This document shows, in pieces, positions 35,446 through 44,270 of a DNA stretch of 64,000 bases (positions within the stretch are counted from its first letter, which is position 1; each line of letters begins with the position of its first letter). Source of the DNA: Oreohelix idahoensis. Its lineage: Eukaryota > Mollusca > Gastropoda > Stylommatophora > Oreohelicidae. The stretch lies in contig JAMPIV010012265.1 in NCBI GenBank assembly GCA_024509875.1, positions 62,001-126,000 of the forward strand, written 5' to 3'. The notes beneath the pieces were generated by a model that was given only the letters and a program-made list of their open reading frames with translations, made no database searches and was not told the origin of the DNA. The translations under genes and the position numbers were made by a program.

Positions 35446-35739
35446 CTTTGTTAGATATTAAGCCGCTGTAGCGCAGTGGTTAGTGCACTGGCTTCCTAGC
35501 TCAGTGGTCCATGGTTCAATCCCCAGTAGAGGTGAGATTTTTTAGACCGTAAACGGCTCCGGGGTCGACCCAGCCTCATGAATTGGGTACCAGAGCAACT
35601 CTGGGAAGGTTAAGGCGGCCGGCGTGATGCTGAACCACATCATCCATAGTGTGCCGATGGTCAAGAAAATATGGGCCTAACATCATATTACCAATATGCC
35701 TAATAGGCGTGTAACGGGATCCCTTTGTTAGATATTAAG
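35446..35739 (+). mobile_element. tRNA-derived SINE with 17-bp target duplication
   Basis: The element is 35463-35722. Perfect direct repeats ctttgttagatattaag lie at 35446-35462 and 35723-35739. The head is tRNA-like, with an A box around 'tagcgcagtggttagtgca' (from 35469) and a B box 'ggttcaatccc' (about 35512-35522), about the right distance apart for an internal RNA polymerase III promoter. A body of about 200 bp follows. The tail is not a simple A run ('ggcgtgtaacgggatcc'). Exact flanking repeats suggest a fairly young insertion. Confidence 0.9.
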
Positions 35740-35790
35740 AGCTACAATAATGGTGCAGGGGAAATACAATGTTGCAGTTGTGTAACTACC

Positions 35791-35841
35791 GCCCGAAGGA
35801 GATCGGGCACGTCCCGGGGGCCCCAATCCTGAGTGGGCCCC
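35791..35841. other. Two GC-rich hairpins
   Basis: GCCCGA (35791-35796) pairs with TCGGGC (35803-35808), and GGGGCCC (35817-35823) pairs with GGGCCCC (35835-35841). They stand out from the AT-rich surroundings. Function unknown. Confidence 0.6.
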
Positions 35842-35872
35842 GGAAAGTAGTGGTTGGAAGGGACCCTCGCCT

Positions 35873-36010
35873 TAAATCATGCACACAATGTGCTAAGTTA
35901 GTCACACTTAATGATATGATTCCATTACGCTACGATTTCAAAATAATTGTCTCAACAGCGACTAATGGCAGGTTGCCCTAACTTGGCAATTCCCCGGGCT
36001 AGTGTAATTT
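35873..36010 (+). repeat. Dispersed repeat, copy 2 of 2
   Basis: Direct repeat of 33219-33345 ('catgcacacaatgtgctaag' to 'cccgggctagtgtaat'). Confidence 0.75.
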
Positions 36011-36034
36011 AACTTAATTTGTGCCTGGAACCCC

Positions 36035-36250
36035 TTCCATTGTGGTCTTCAGCAAGGTCTTACATCTTTTTAATATGACCAAAATATTTTATCTGTTTGA
36101 CTAGTCACGTTCTTTATTTCTGCCTTGCCTCTCTGTGACCACTTTCCAGTCTCACTTGACCCATAGGGGTTGAGAGGGAGGGGTAAAAATGGTATATTTT
36201 CGCATTTAAGATCAGCTTGACATTCTTTTAATTTCCTGTGTTCAAACGTA
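36035..36250 (-). repeat. Inverted copy of the LINE segment at 33505-33735
   Basis: Reverse complement carries 'gaaaataaccaa'-like and 'aagaacgtgactagtcaaac' blocks matching 'aagaacgcgattagtcaaag', then 'ttttggtcatat' and 'ttgctgaagaccacaatgg'. It supports a LINE origin for both. Confidence 0.65.
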
Positions 36251-36519
36251 ATAGTAAATCCAAGTTTTTGACGACAGAAATGACAGGGATAAAAAAAAGA
36301 AGACACGAACAGATCTTGAGCGGATGGCACGGGACTTGAAGACCTGGCACATATTTGTTGACGTCCTATGATCCTTAGAGAGCTGAGCGGTGACGATAAT
36401 TATAATGAAGAAAGAAGTTACATTATTGACACAGATTTGTCGTATATTGATTATAGTTGTAGAGACCATTATATAAGGAAGGTACCCGGGGCCCATTGCA
36501 TTGTGGTTATGCCACTGGA

Positions 36520-37240
36520 TTAATAGCCTTCTCCAGTCATAAATGATTATGGACATGATGCTGCCTTATGTCAGGCGTTCCTTTCGTTGTGTTCTTTTTT
36601 CTTCTGCTTGCTGTAGGAGCCTCTTTTCGCCCAATCGGAGGTGACACCGCAGGGAGCATCTCCTCTTGTTGCGATCGGCGGTTTCACCTTCCCATGATAC
36701 TGGATTGACGTCAAGTGCCTTCACGTCTCTGTTGAACTCATCTCTGAACCTCAGTTGTGGTCGTCCGGATGCTCTTTTGCCATCTGCCAGTTGTCTATAG
36801 AGATTATTTCTTTGGGGATTCAACTATCTTCCTTACGGCGAACATGGAAAGCCAGCCCCATAATGCGCTGTCTAAACAGGGTATACATGCTTTGAAGGTT
36901 AAAGCCACTGGTTGGGGATGCGACCATCTTCCATGCGGCGAACATGGAAAGCCAGCATAATATGCGCTGTGGAGGCCGAGATGCAAAGAATGAATCAGAG
37001 ATGGGGGCACTGCACGAAGGATGGCCGCCGACCGAGCAAAGTGGAAGCAGTTTATAGCTGCCCTACAAGACGCCACCAGACGTGATGACCACTGACTGCT
37101 TTGACAGTTGGCGGCTAAGGATCAAAGAAGAAAGAAGAAGCAGGGTATACAAGCTCTGAAGGCTAGCGCCACTGGTTGGGGATGCGACCATCTTTCATAC
37201 GGCGAACATGGAAAGCCAGCATAATATGCGCTAAGCAGAG
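36520..37240 (-). mobile_element. LINE 3' end (family C) with internal triplication and a nested insertion
   Basis: The minus frame 36566-36823 encodes LYRQLADGKRASGRPQLRFR, then FNRDVKALDVNPVSW and CSLRCHLRLGEKRLLQQAE, a typical ORF2 C terminus of this family. The next segment ('gatgcgaccatcttccatgc', 'ggcgaacatggaaagccagc') is present three times, near 36815, 36906 and 37172. A LINE 3' end of another family (36970-37141, plus) sits between the second and third. Confidence 0.7.
36970..37141 (+). mobile_element. Nested LINE C-terminus plus 3' end (family B) with GAA tail
   Basis: Encodes VEAEMQRMNQRWG, then after one extra G the frame continues RRMAADRAKWKQFIAALQDA and reaches a stop. After it come a hairpin (37089-37098 with 37105-37114, loop CTTTGA) and the end 'ctaaggatcaaagaagaaag' with a GAA-type tail. 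Same 3' end as 5655-5815 and 5958-6130. The 1-nt insertion breaks the frame. Confidence 0.7.
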
Positions 37241-37269
37241 TATACAACAAATATATCATCATTATTACT

Positions 37270-37530
37270 ATCCTTTGCACGCCTTACGGAGCATGGTCTC
37301 ATCACTGTAGCTGGTCCTCTTACAGAAAGCCTTGAGGACGTATATGTCTATGTCTTTGTACGCCCCGGGGGATCTCTGAAGAGACAAAGAAAAAATGTGA
37401 CCACAGGACCATCGGTCATGTCGTAAAAGGCGACGAATGTGAGGTTGAACATGTGGCTGTCAACCTCATCATGTAAAACAACTAGCCACACAAAACACGG
37501 CTGCAAGAGCATGTGAACGCTTGGTACAAG
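37270..37530 (+). repeat. Dispersed repeat family G, copy 6
   Basis: 'gggatctctgaagagacaaa', 'catgtcgtaaaaggcgacga', 'gctgtcaacctcatcatgta' and 'ggctgcaagagcatgtgaac' in family order. The left edge also holds a short inverted piece ('ccttacggagcatgg'). Confidence 0.7.
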
Positions 37531-37545
37531 CTTGGTAATATATAT

Positions 37546-37600
37546 AAAATCCCAGCTTTTTCTGTCCGTAACGCTCCCTAAAATAGTAACACTGATAAGG
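37546..37600 (+). repeat. Partial copy of the 338-bp repeat
   Basis: 'aaaatcccagctttttctgt' and 'cgtaacgct', then 'aaaatagtaacact', with the middle missing compared with 39309-39644. Confidence 0.6.
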
Positions 37601-37799
37601 CCACCAGATTGATAAGGTCTGATTTTCGGTCACCACGTTAATAAGTGCTATTTTGTGATATAGCTCGTCCAGGCACAATGTTAATACAGCTGGTATAGGT
37701 GTAGATGGTCAACTCAAAACCGACACAGTGTTGGGCATACAGGTCACCTTGTCCAAAAACGTAATGAGGCCCCGACAAGGATGTAATGTTGACTTTGGG

Positions 37800-39060
37800 T
37801 GTTGATGTGAGTGTCAGTACGCGAATGCATGGATTGTTCTGAAGAGTTGACTAGAAGATCAAACACTCACTCACATGTATCTAGAAGTCAATGATGCAGA
37901 CTACTGTGGTCGTTTCATACTGTTTAATTGGACACACACACTTGGACAGTACGAGTATAGTTACAGGAACACAGGTCGACATAAATAGCATACAGTTGAT
38001 CAATGGTCTACCATCTTAAGTTAGCATTCAGGTTGAAGAACATTCCAATGGAACATCTGTAGACAAGCACTTAGATTTCCACTGTTTATCAATATAATCA
38101 TCAGGCCTTACTGACCCAGCGTGTCAGTTAATAAATACTGTTCAAGCATGACTCCTAGACAGAACCTCTTTTCTAGCGAAGATTCCTTTAGGTAAAGTTC
38201 AGCAAATCTGTCTGAAGACAATGTTAACCCACCAGTATTGGGTTTTCTTTATAACTGTGATCTCTTAATCATCACCTGATAATAAGGGGGCATCCCTGTT
38301 CTATGATTGATGATCGACCATAAATAGGATTCCAAAATGGCTTCTGGTCCTGTGAGCATCACTCACGATAACGATGCATAATGAAGCTTCAATAAAGGTT
38401 CAGTTCATGAACACAAATATTTTCTACAAGTATCAGCATATTCTGTCCTCATAATTGCTGCATATAAACATATTCAGTGCTGCTAGATAACATGTCGTCC
38501 TGACATATAGACATAGGTAAATTCATATAGACGTCTGCCCATTTGAGCCTAGGAATGAAAGAGTTCAGTGAACAGTTCTTTTACCTTGGCATAGGAAATA
38601 CACAAGCAAACACAAACGCTCTCCTCTCCTGGCGTTATAGAATAAACACTGGGGACTAATAGACTTAATAATCATATCAGAAATTATCTTCGTCCCCATA
38701 ACAAATCACAGAGATCAACAGACTGAGGACTCGTCTTCGACATGGCCTTTGCCAGGCATTCCATCATCACGGAAGACCCTCTTTCCTCTCGGCATGCGCA
38801 GAAACTCCCTGACCCCAAAGTTCAGTACAAGGAAAAATAGTTCCACTTAGACATACCAAGATATCACGATATAAGACCGAATCGTCTGAAATAGACCCAG
38901 AGTAAACATAGACTCTGACCATAAACATTCCTGCATAAACCTAAGCAAGAACAATCTGTTTTCTGGCCCAACAAGGCACAGACTAACGAAGTCTAGATTC
39001 ATACGCCAAATTCGATCTCCAGGGGAGATAACCAATATAACAAAAGTATCAATCAATCAT
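37800..39060 (+). repeat. Long non-coding dispersed repeat R1, copy 1
   Basis: Diverged direct repeat of about 51480-52720. Matching landmarks in the same order include 'tttaattggac(a/g)(c/t)acacac', 'atgg(t/t)ct' after 'gat(c/a)aatgg', 'gtgtcagttaataaa' with 'cgtcagcttataaac', 'gggcatccc', 'aatggcttct' and 'gatataagac'. No coding frame is conserved. Possibly an old transposon or its terminal part. Confidence 0.55.
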
Positions 39061-39308
39061 GGGTGATATATCTTTGGCCAGGAAAACATCCTGATTCTAA
39101 AAACAAATACCTTCCCCCAGACAGATAAATATTATAATAACAATATACATTGTCACCAGTAATCTGTTGGTAACAAACACTCGCCAAAGAAAAGTGCGCA
39201 AAGCACGGTGTGCATGCGCCACGTGAACGGCTTGTGTGTTCAGACTTTTTTAAAACCTCCGATGTAAAACAATTATTTTGGTTGTTTAATACTCACCCGA
39301 AAATAGGT

Positions 39309-39984
39309 CTAGTAATATAAATAAAATCCCAGCTTTTTCTGTAGTAACGCTAAGGGATGCAACTTTGGTTAAAAGTACGACATTAGTGGTATTGTTTCCC
39401 TTATATGTACTCTCCCGAAAATAGTAACACTCGACAAAGAAAAGTGCGCAAATGACGGTATGCACAAACATATTTATAGAATGTATGATCCCTTATACAC
39501 ACATTGGGATCCTCGCTGCTGCTACGTAGTTCTGTACTGTGGTGATGCATAGTGGGTTTTTTTTTAATACTTTTGAATAAGTAAAATTGCCGTTAGGTAT
39601 TGGTGCTTTTGAACGTAATTCCCGTCTTATGACGGGCTTTTACACTAGTCAATATATATATAATCCTAGCTTTTTCTGTCAGTGCGTAACGCTAAGGGAT
39701 GCAACTTTGGTTGAAAGCTAGACATTAATTGTATTGTTTCCCTTATATGTACTCTCCCGAAAATAGTAACACTTACCAAAGAACAATGCGCAAATGACGG
39801 TGTGCATACAAATATTTATAGAATGTGTGATCCCGTATACACATTGGGATCTTCGCTGCTGCTACGTAGTTCGTGAACTGTGGTGATGCCCAGTGGTTTA
39901 AAAAAAATACTTTTGAAGAAGTAAAATTGCCGTTAGGTATTGGTGCTTTTGAATTTAATTCCCGTTTTATGACTGGCTTTTACA
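39309..39984 (+). repeat. 338-bp unit present twice in tandem, CTAGT at each boundary
   Basis: Units 39309-39644 and 39645-39984. Each starts ctagt-AT-rich-'tcc(c/t)agctttttctgt', carries 'gctaagggatgcaactttgg', 'gtattgtttcccttatatgt', 'actctcccgaaaatagtaac' and 'attgccgttaggtattggtg', and ends 'ggcttttaca' before the next ctagt. Fragments occur at 37546-37600 and inverted at 32925-33010. No coding capacity is seen. It may be a non-autonomous transposon. Confidence 0.75.
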
Positions 39985-40224
39985 CTAGTAAAACTAGGAC
40001 ACTTACAACACAAAACTACAGAACTATTGTAAACAAAACGGCCTTGGCTTCATCAACAAACCCCATTCTTTACATCTAACTCAGGAGCACCTAAGAAACG
40101 ACTTTACAGAGATCAAATTCACAAATCCACACTGGGAAGCAGCATCCTGGCCTAAAACATAAAATATCCAGAAAGGACGCAACAAGACAGTTCAACCCAC
40201 ATACAGAATCCTAAAAAATCTACT

Positions 40225-40632
40225 GTGACATCAACCTACAATCACAATACATCACACACCCTACCTGCCCCACAAAGAAGCACACCTATTGCAAGCAGAC
40301 AGCCTTCCAGCTATCACAACGCCACTTTCAACCAGGAAGCCGAATCTTATGATACCATGTTTCCTCCATTACACACAAGGCAGCCCCACTCAGATACCTC
40401 TACCAACAGTATTCCAATGTCCCAGGCTCAGAATTATCCTACCAGCGTTAAAACAAGGACGGAAGAAATCAGAGATCACCATGCTTCCTCCCCTAGTCCT
40501 TATCATCGTCCTCAGTGGAACCCTGAACTTGTCTATCTGATGCAATTCAGCCCTGCGTCACTTAGACAAGCATTAATGATGTCTGCCCAACGTCATCCCT
40601 ATTATATGCCAGGCAGAGATATCAGTTATTGA
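40225..40632 (+). pseudogene. Possible C-terminal part of the LINE ORF1
   Basis: 135 residues, rich in Ser, Thr, Pro, Gln and His, ending HPYYMPGRDISY before a TGA. It lies upstream of the endonuclease ORF in the same orientation, where ORF1 is expected. No zinc knuckle is visible. The assignment rests mainly on position. Confidence 0.45.
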
Positions 40633-40898
40633 CGAACAAACACTTTGCCTCACTACATCTCTGTGACTAAAGCCTTCACTCCTTTTGAACATTTGTTGAT
40701 ATTTTAATACAACGGTAAAAATAATCAGGACTTTTACTATTTGGGATCATTCTCAATTTATCGGCTAATAGATTTTTCTTTGATTGCTTATTTTGTTACA
40801 ATTTCAATTTCTTATTATCACGCGTAGCTTTAATTTGTTAGAAGTAACGGTGTTAAGGTGTGTAGTGTTGTCTGACGTGTGACAATTTTAATTTCTTC

Positions 40899-41231
40899 CA
40901 TCTCTCGTTTTCTTCTTCTTCTTCTTCGTTCGTCCTGAAAAGGACGGTGGTTGCGTTGTGTCTGTTTGCGCCTAAGCTGTGATATCTGCACCTTTCGGTC
41001 GACACATCCGACTTCTGCACGGCATTTTTTAAGGACCGGGTTTGCCTTCCCATTTCGATCCATGCTCGCTCAGCCAGCCTGCACTGCTGCATACTGTTTC
41101 CAGGACCACCACGTGGAGGTGGAGCACGGTCTTGACCAGCTCTGGTTCGCTGGTCCTGACGCAGGCAGTCAAGCTATGAGTCGCTGACTGCATTCACTAT
41201 TGCTGCATCTTGGGGTCCCCATCTCTCGTTT
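40899..41231 (-). mobile_element. Retroposon with histone-like 3' hairpin and GAA tail, inside the LINE
   Basis: The element is 40911-41219 (309 bp), flanked by the perfect 12-bp repeat catctctcgttt (40899-40910 and 41220-41231). On the minus strand it ends CGTCCTTTTCAGGACG, then aacgaagaagaagaagaag at the duplication. The hairpin is 40931-40946. No obvious tRNA promoter box is seen at its 5' end, so it may be a SINE with an unusual head or a 5'-truncated LINE end. Confidence 0.85.
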
Positions 41232-41516
41232 AACTTCAATTTGTTGCGTTGAGCAGTTCTGGTGTGATATGTTGTATGCTTGATTGTTTTGAGACAATTT
41301 TTATATATTCCAGACAATTTACTCAGTTGAAATTGTTTTTATTAGTTGTTTTAATTATTTTAATATTGTATTTCCTGCAATTTTTCTTTCCTTGAATTCC
41401 ACTCCCGTGGTGAAGTATTAATTCATAAAAATACTTTGCGCTTTTTTGTGTGCATAACTGCTTTTTTTTAACTTGTTATTTTATATATATATTTTTTTCT
41501 TTTTTACTATACGAAC

Positions 41517-42400
41517 ATGGCTGATAATTATGTACAGTGGCTTCACAAGGATGGTCTACGACTTGGTCATCTGAATATTTACCATCTTCTAGGTAAACTC
41601 CCCGAACTTACACACATTCTAAATAAGAATTTTCACATTTTCAGAAAGTCGCCTAAATGACAGAATAACAGACGATGATATTGCGTTAAATGGTTTTAAA
41701 ACTATTCGGCGAGACGCAAGGAAAAAACAAGAGACAGGTATAACAGTTTATATTTCCACTCCCCTTAATTTTCGCCACAGAAACGACTTAGAGACAGCAG
41801 AGACAGAATGTGTATGGTTGGAAATAAAGCTACCAAACCAGGGCCCATTTCTGGTGAGGTATCTTTATCGAAATCCTAGTGCAGGACCTATCTGGTACGA
41901 AGATTTCACCATTATGATGGACAATGTATTTGCCAGTCAAGGAGGTTGTTCTTCTTGGTGATTTCAATATCGATATACACAATTCAAGTCTAACATGGAA
42001 AAATATAATACTATCGTACAACTTAAAACAAATAGTTAACCAGCCTACAAAAGTAACACAAGCATCTTCCACACTAATCGACCACATCTACGTAACTTGC
42101 CCAGAAAACGCCATAGAATGCTCTGTCCCTACTATTGCAATGAGTGACCACTATCCAGTATGCTGTCCATGGTCAAAGAATAAATGTAAAGTTCCCAAAA
42201 ATAAACATGTAAGTATTAAATTTAGAAGCTTCAAACATTTCAGTCGGGAATTATTTTTAAATGACTTGCTAACTGCACCTCTCGCCCGTGTTTACCAACT
42301 TCCTGATCCGGATGACGCTATTGCATACTGGACAAAAATGTTTATAGTGTTTTTGCCACGCACGTACCAGCTAAGGAAATTCGCGTCAAACGACAATTAA
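41517..42400 (+). pseudogene. AP-like endonuclease domain of the LINE ORF2, two frameshifts
   Basis: The family enzyme nicks target DNA to prime reverse transcription. Visible pieces: GLRLGHLNIYHLLGKL (conserved Asn) from the ATG at 41517; a shifted frame with ESRLNDRITDDDI (conserved Glu) and RRDARKKQETGITVYI; then from 41924 VVLLGDFNIDI (GDFN), a PTKVTQASSTLIDHIYV segment and MSDHYPV (SDH). The core catalytic motifs survive in pieces, but frames change near 41645 and 41935, so no enzyme can be made. Confidence 0.8.
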
Positions 42401-42407
42401 AATCTCC

Positions 42408-44258
42408 TTGGATCACACAGGAAGTGTTGGAGGCTATGAGGCAGAGATATCAAGCGCACAAAAAAAGGACCTCAACACATACAGGGTATACAGGAATAAG
42501 GTTCAATATTTAATTCGCAAAGAAAAGAAAAATCACTTTAGAAATATGGTTCAGAACAAATCAAATAGTAAGGAAATATGGAAGGCAATTAACACCTTAG
42601 CGAAAAAACGTAATGCACCAGACATTATCTTCCAACACTTCATTTACTTGCACAGACTTCATCAATAACTTTCAAGCAGAAATAAACAGTCTGAAATCCA
42701 CAATACCACATTCCCCTAGTGACTTAGACAAACTTTCAGCATTCTGTGAGGACAAATGTACAAACTCAGTTCCACCCGACATTCCTTTTATGACAGTTAA
42801 TGAAGTGTATAACTATCTTCTTGGCCTTAAAGATAATAGCTCATCAGGACTTGACGGAAATAGCAATCGAATATTGCATTATTCCGCCCCAGCTATCAGT
42901 GATTCACTAACTTATATATATAATCAATGTATCGCTAAAAATTATTTTCCTTCGGCCTTTAAGATCGCCAAAGTATATCCTCTCTTCAAACCTGGTTCGT
43001 CAGATAACAGTAACCTTGGTAACTATAGACCAATTTCTCTTTTATCATTGCTATCTAAACCGCTAGAAAAACACATACATAAAACAACACTACAGTACCT
43101 AGTTAGCAATGACTTGCTAATTGACAGTCAGTCAGGGTTTAGACAAAAGCTTTCATGCCACACAGCTCTAACTAAGATGATAGACAACTTGCACCTAAAC
43201 ATAAATAACGATAACATAAGTGGAGCAATCTTTGTAGACTTTAGGAAAGCATTTGATATGTTAGATCACGCTGTTTTAATAAGAAAATTAGAAACAATGA
43301 AAGTTAACTTTAAACTAGTGACATTACTTAAATCATTCCTGTCCGACAGATAGCAAGTAGTGTGGTACAATAACTCATTGTCAAACCCAACTATTATTGA
43401 CAACGGTGTTCCTCAGGGTTCTATTCTCGGCCCTCTACCTTTTTCCATTTACATAAATGACTTTCCACTACACATCAAGCACTCATCCTGCGACCTATTT
43501 GCCGTTGACTGTCCCATTTATACTAGTGATAAAAATTGCAACACGCTAGAAATATTATTACAAAGCGACACAGACAATCTTATTAAGTGGAGCAATGAAA
43601 ACTGCATGCAAACAAATATCATTAAAACAAAATGTATGATAATATCAACTAGACAAAAATTACAAAACTCACTGAAAACAACGCTTCAGCTCTACAATGG
43701 AACCTCTTTAATTGAAAATGTAAATGAAAACAAAACACTAGGACTCATAATTGACCAACATTTAAGTTGGAATTCGCATGTACAAGCACTGACAAAACAA
43801 ACGGCACAAAAAGTTTACCAGTTAGTTAAAATCAAACATTTCCTAGATGAGGAGGCTCGAAAAATGTTCTATACATCCCAAATACAAACACATCTAGACT
43901 ATCGTTCCACAATTTGGGATGGCTGCTCCATGTCCAAAGACTGTATTTATTACAAAAACGTGCAGTGCGCCTAGTTTCAGACAAAAACCTTACACAGTGT
44001 GTAGACCCATATACATATCTTAACATATTACCACTAAGAAAGCGCTTTTTCTTCAACAAAGCCAAATTTATTCACAAAATCTTATCACAGAATGCTCCAA
44101 CGTATTTGTGGCCTATTTTCAAATACAGCGGAAGACGCAGTCAACGCTTAAATAAATTACACATGCTCAAGACTAAGTTCGAATTATTCAAAAAGAGTTT
44201 AGCTTTTTCTGCTGCTCATCTATGGAATAATCTTCCACACGACCTAAAAATACGCTAA
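42408..44258 (+). pseudogene. Reverse transcriptase of the LINE ORF2, active site altered
   Basis: Pieces: 42408-42668 (linker), 42613-43353 (fingers and palm: KVYPLFKPGSSDNSNLGNYR, FRKAFDMLDHAVL), then after an in-frame TAG at 43351-43353 the same frame continues 43360-43974 (GVPQGSILGPLPF; LGLIIDQHLSWNSHV), and 43914-44258 gives the C-terminal tail in another frame (LQKRAVRLVS, LAFSAAHLWNNLP). The catalytic box reads FAVD where FADD is expected, so one catalytic aspartate is lost. Confidence 0.82.
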
Positions 44259-44270
44259 GTCCATATTAAT

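Larger units (their letters stand above)
39990..44270 (+). mobile_element. Decayed, nearly full-length CR1/L2-like LINE
   Basis: Order: a Ser/Thr/Pro-rich ORF1-like frame (40225-40632), a gap holding a minus-strand retroposon (40911-41219), an AP-type endonuclease (from 41517), reverse transcriptase (to about 43974) and a C-terminal tail (to 44258). Motifs: LRLGHLNI, ESRLNDRITDDDI, GDFNIDI, SDHYPV, then NYRPISLLS, FVDFRKAFD, GVPQGSILGP. At least four frameshifts and one in-frame stop are present, and the RT active site is changed. The clade call rests on these motifs and is tentative. Confidence 0.82.

Noticed and set aside
35463..35540. tRNA gene
   Set aside because: The tRNA-like head has A and B boxes but does not form a full cloverleaf by eye, continues into a SINE body and has target duplications. 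The same applies to the tRNA-like blocks at 6156-6509, 47823-48179 and 60620-60888.
40830..41187. Overlapping open frames on both strands (77-79 codons)
   Set aside because: They fall in the non-coding retroposon 40911-41219; the Glu- or Arg-rich stretch is the GAA tail.
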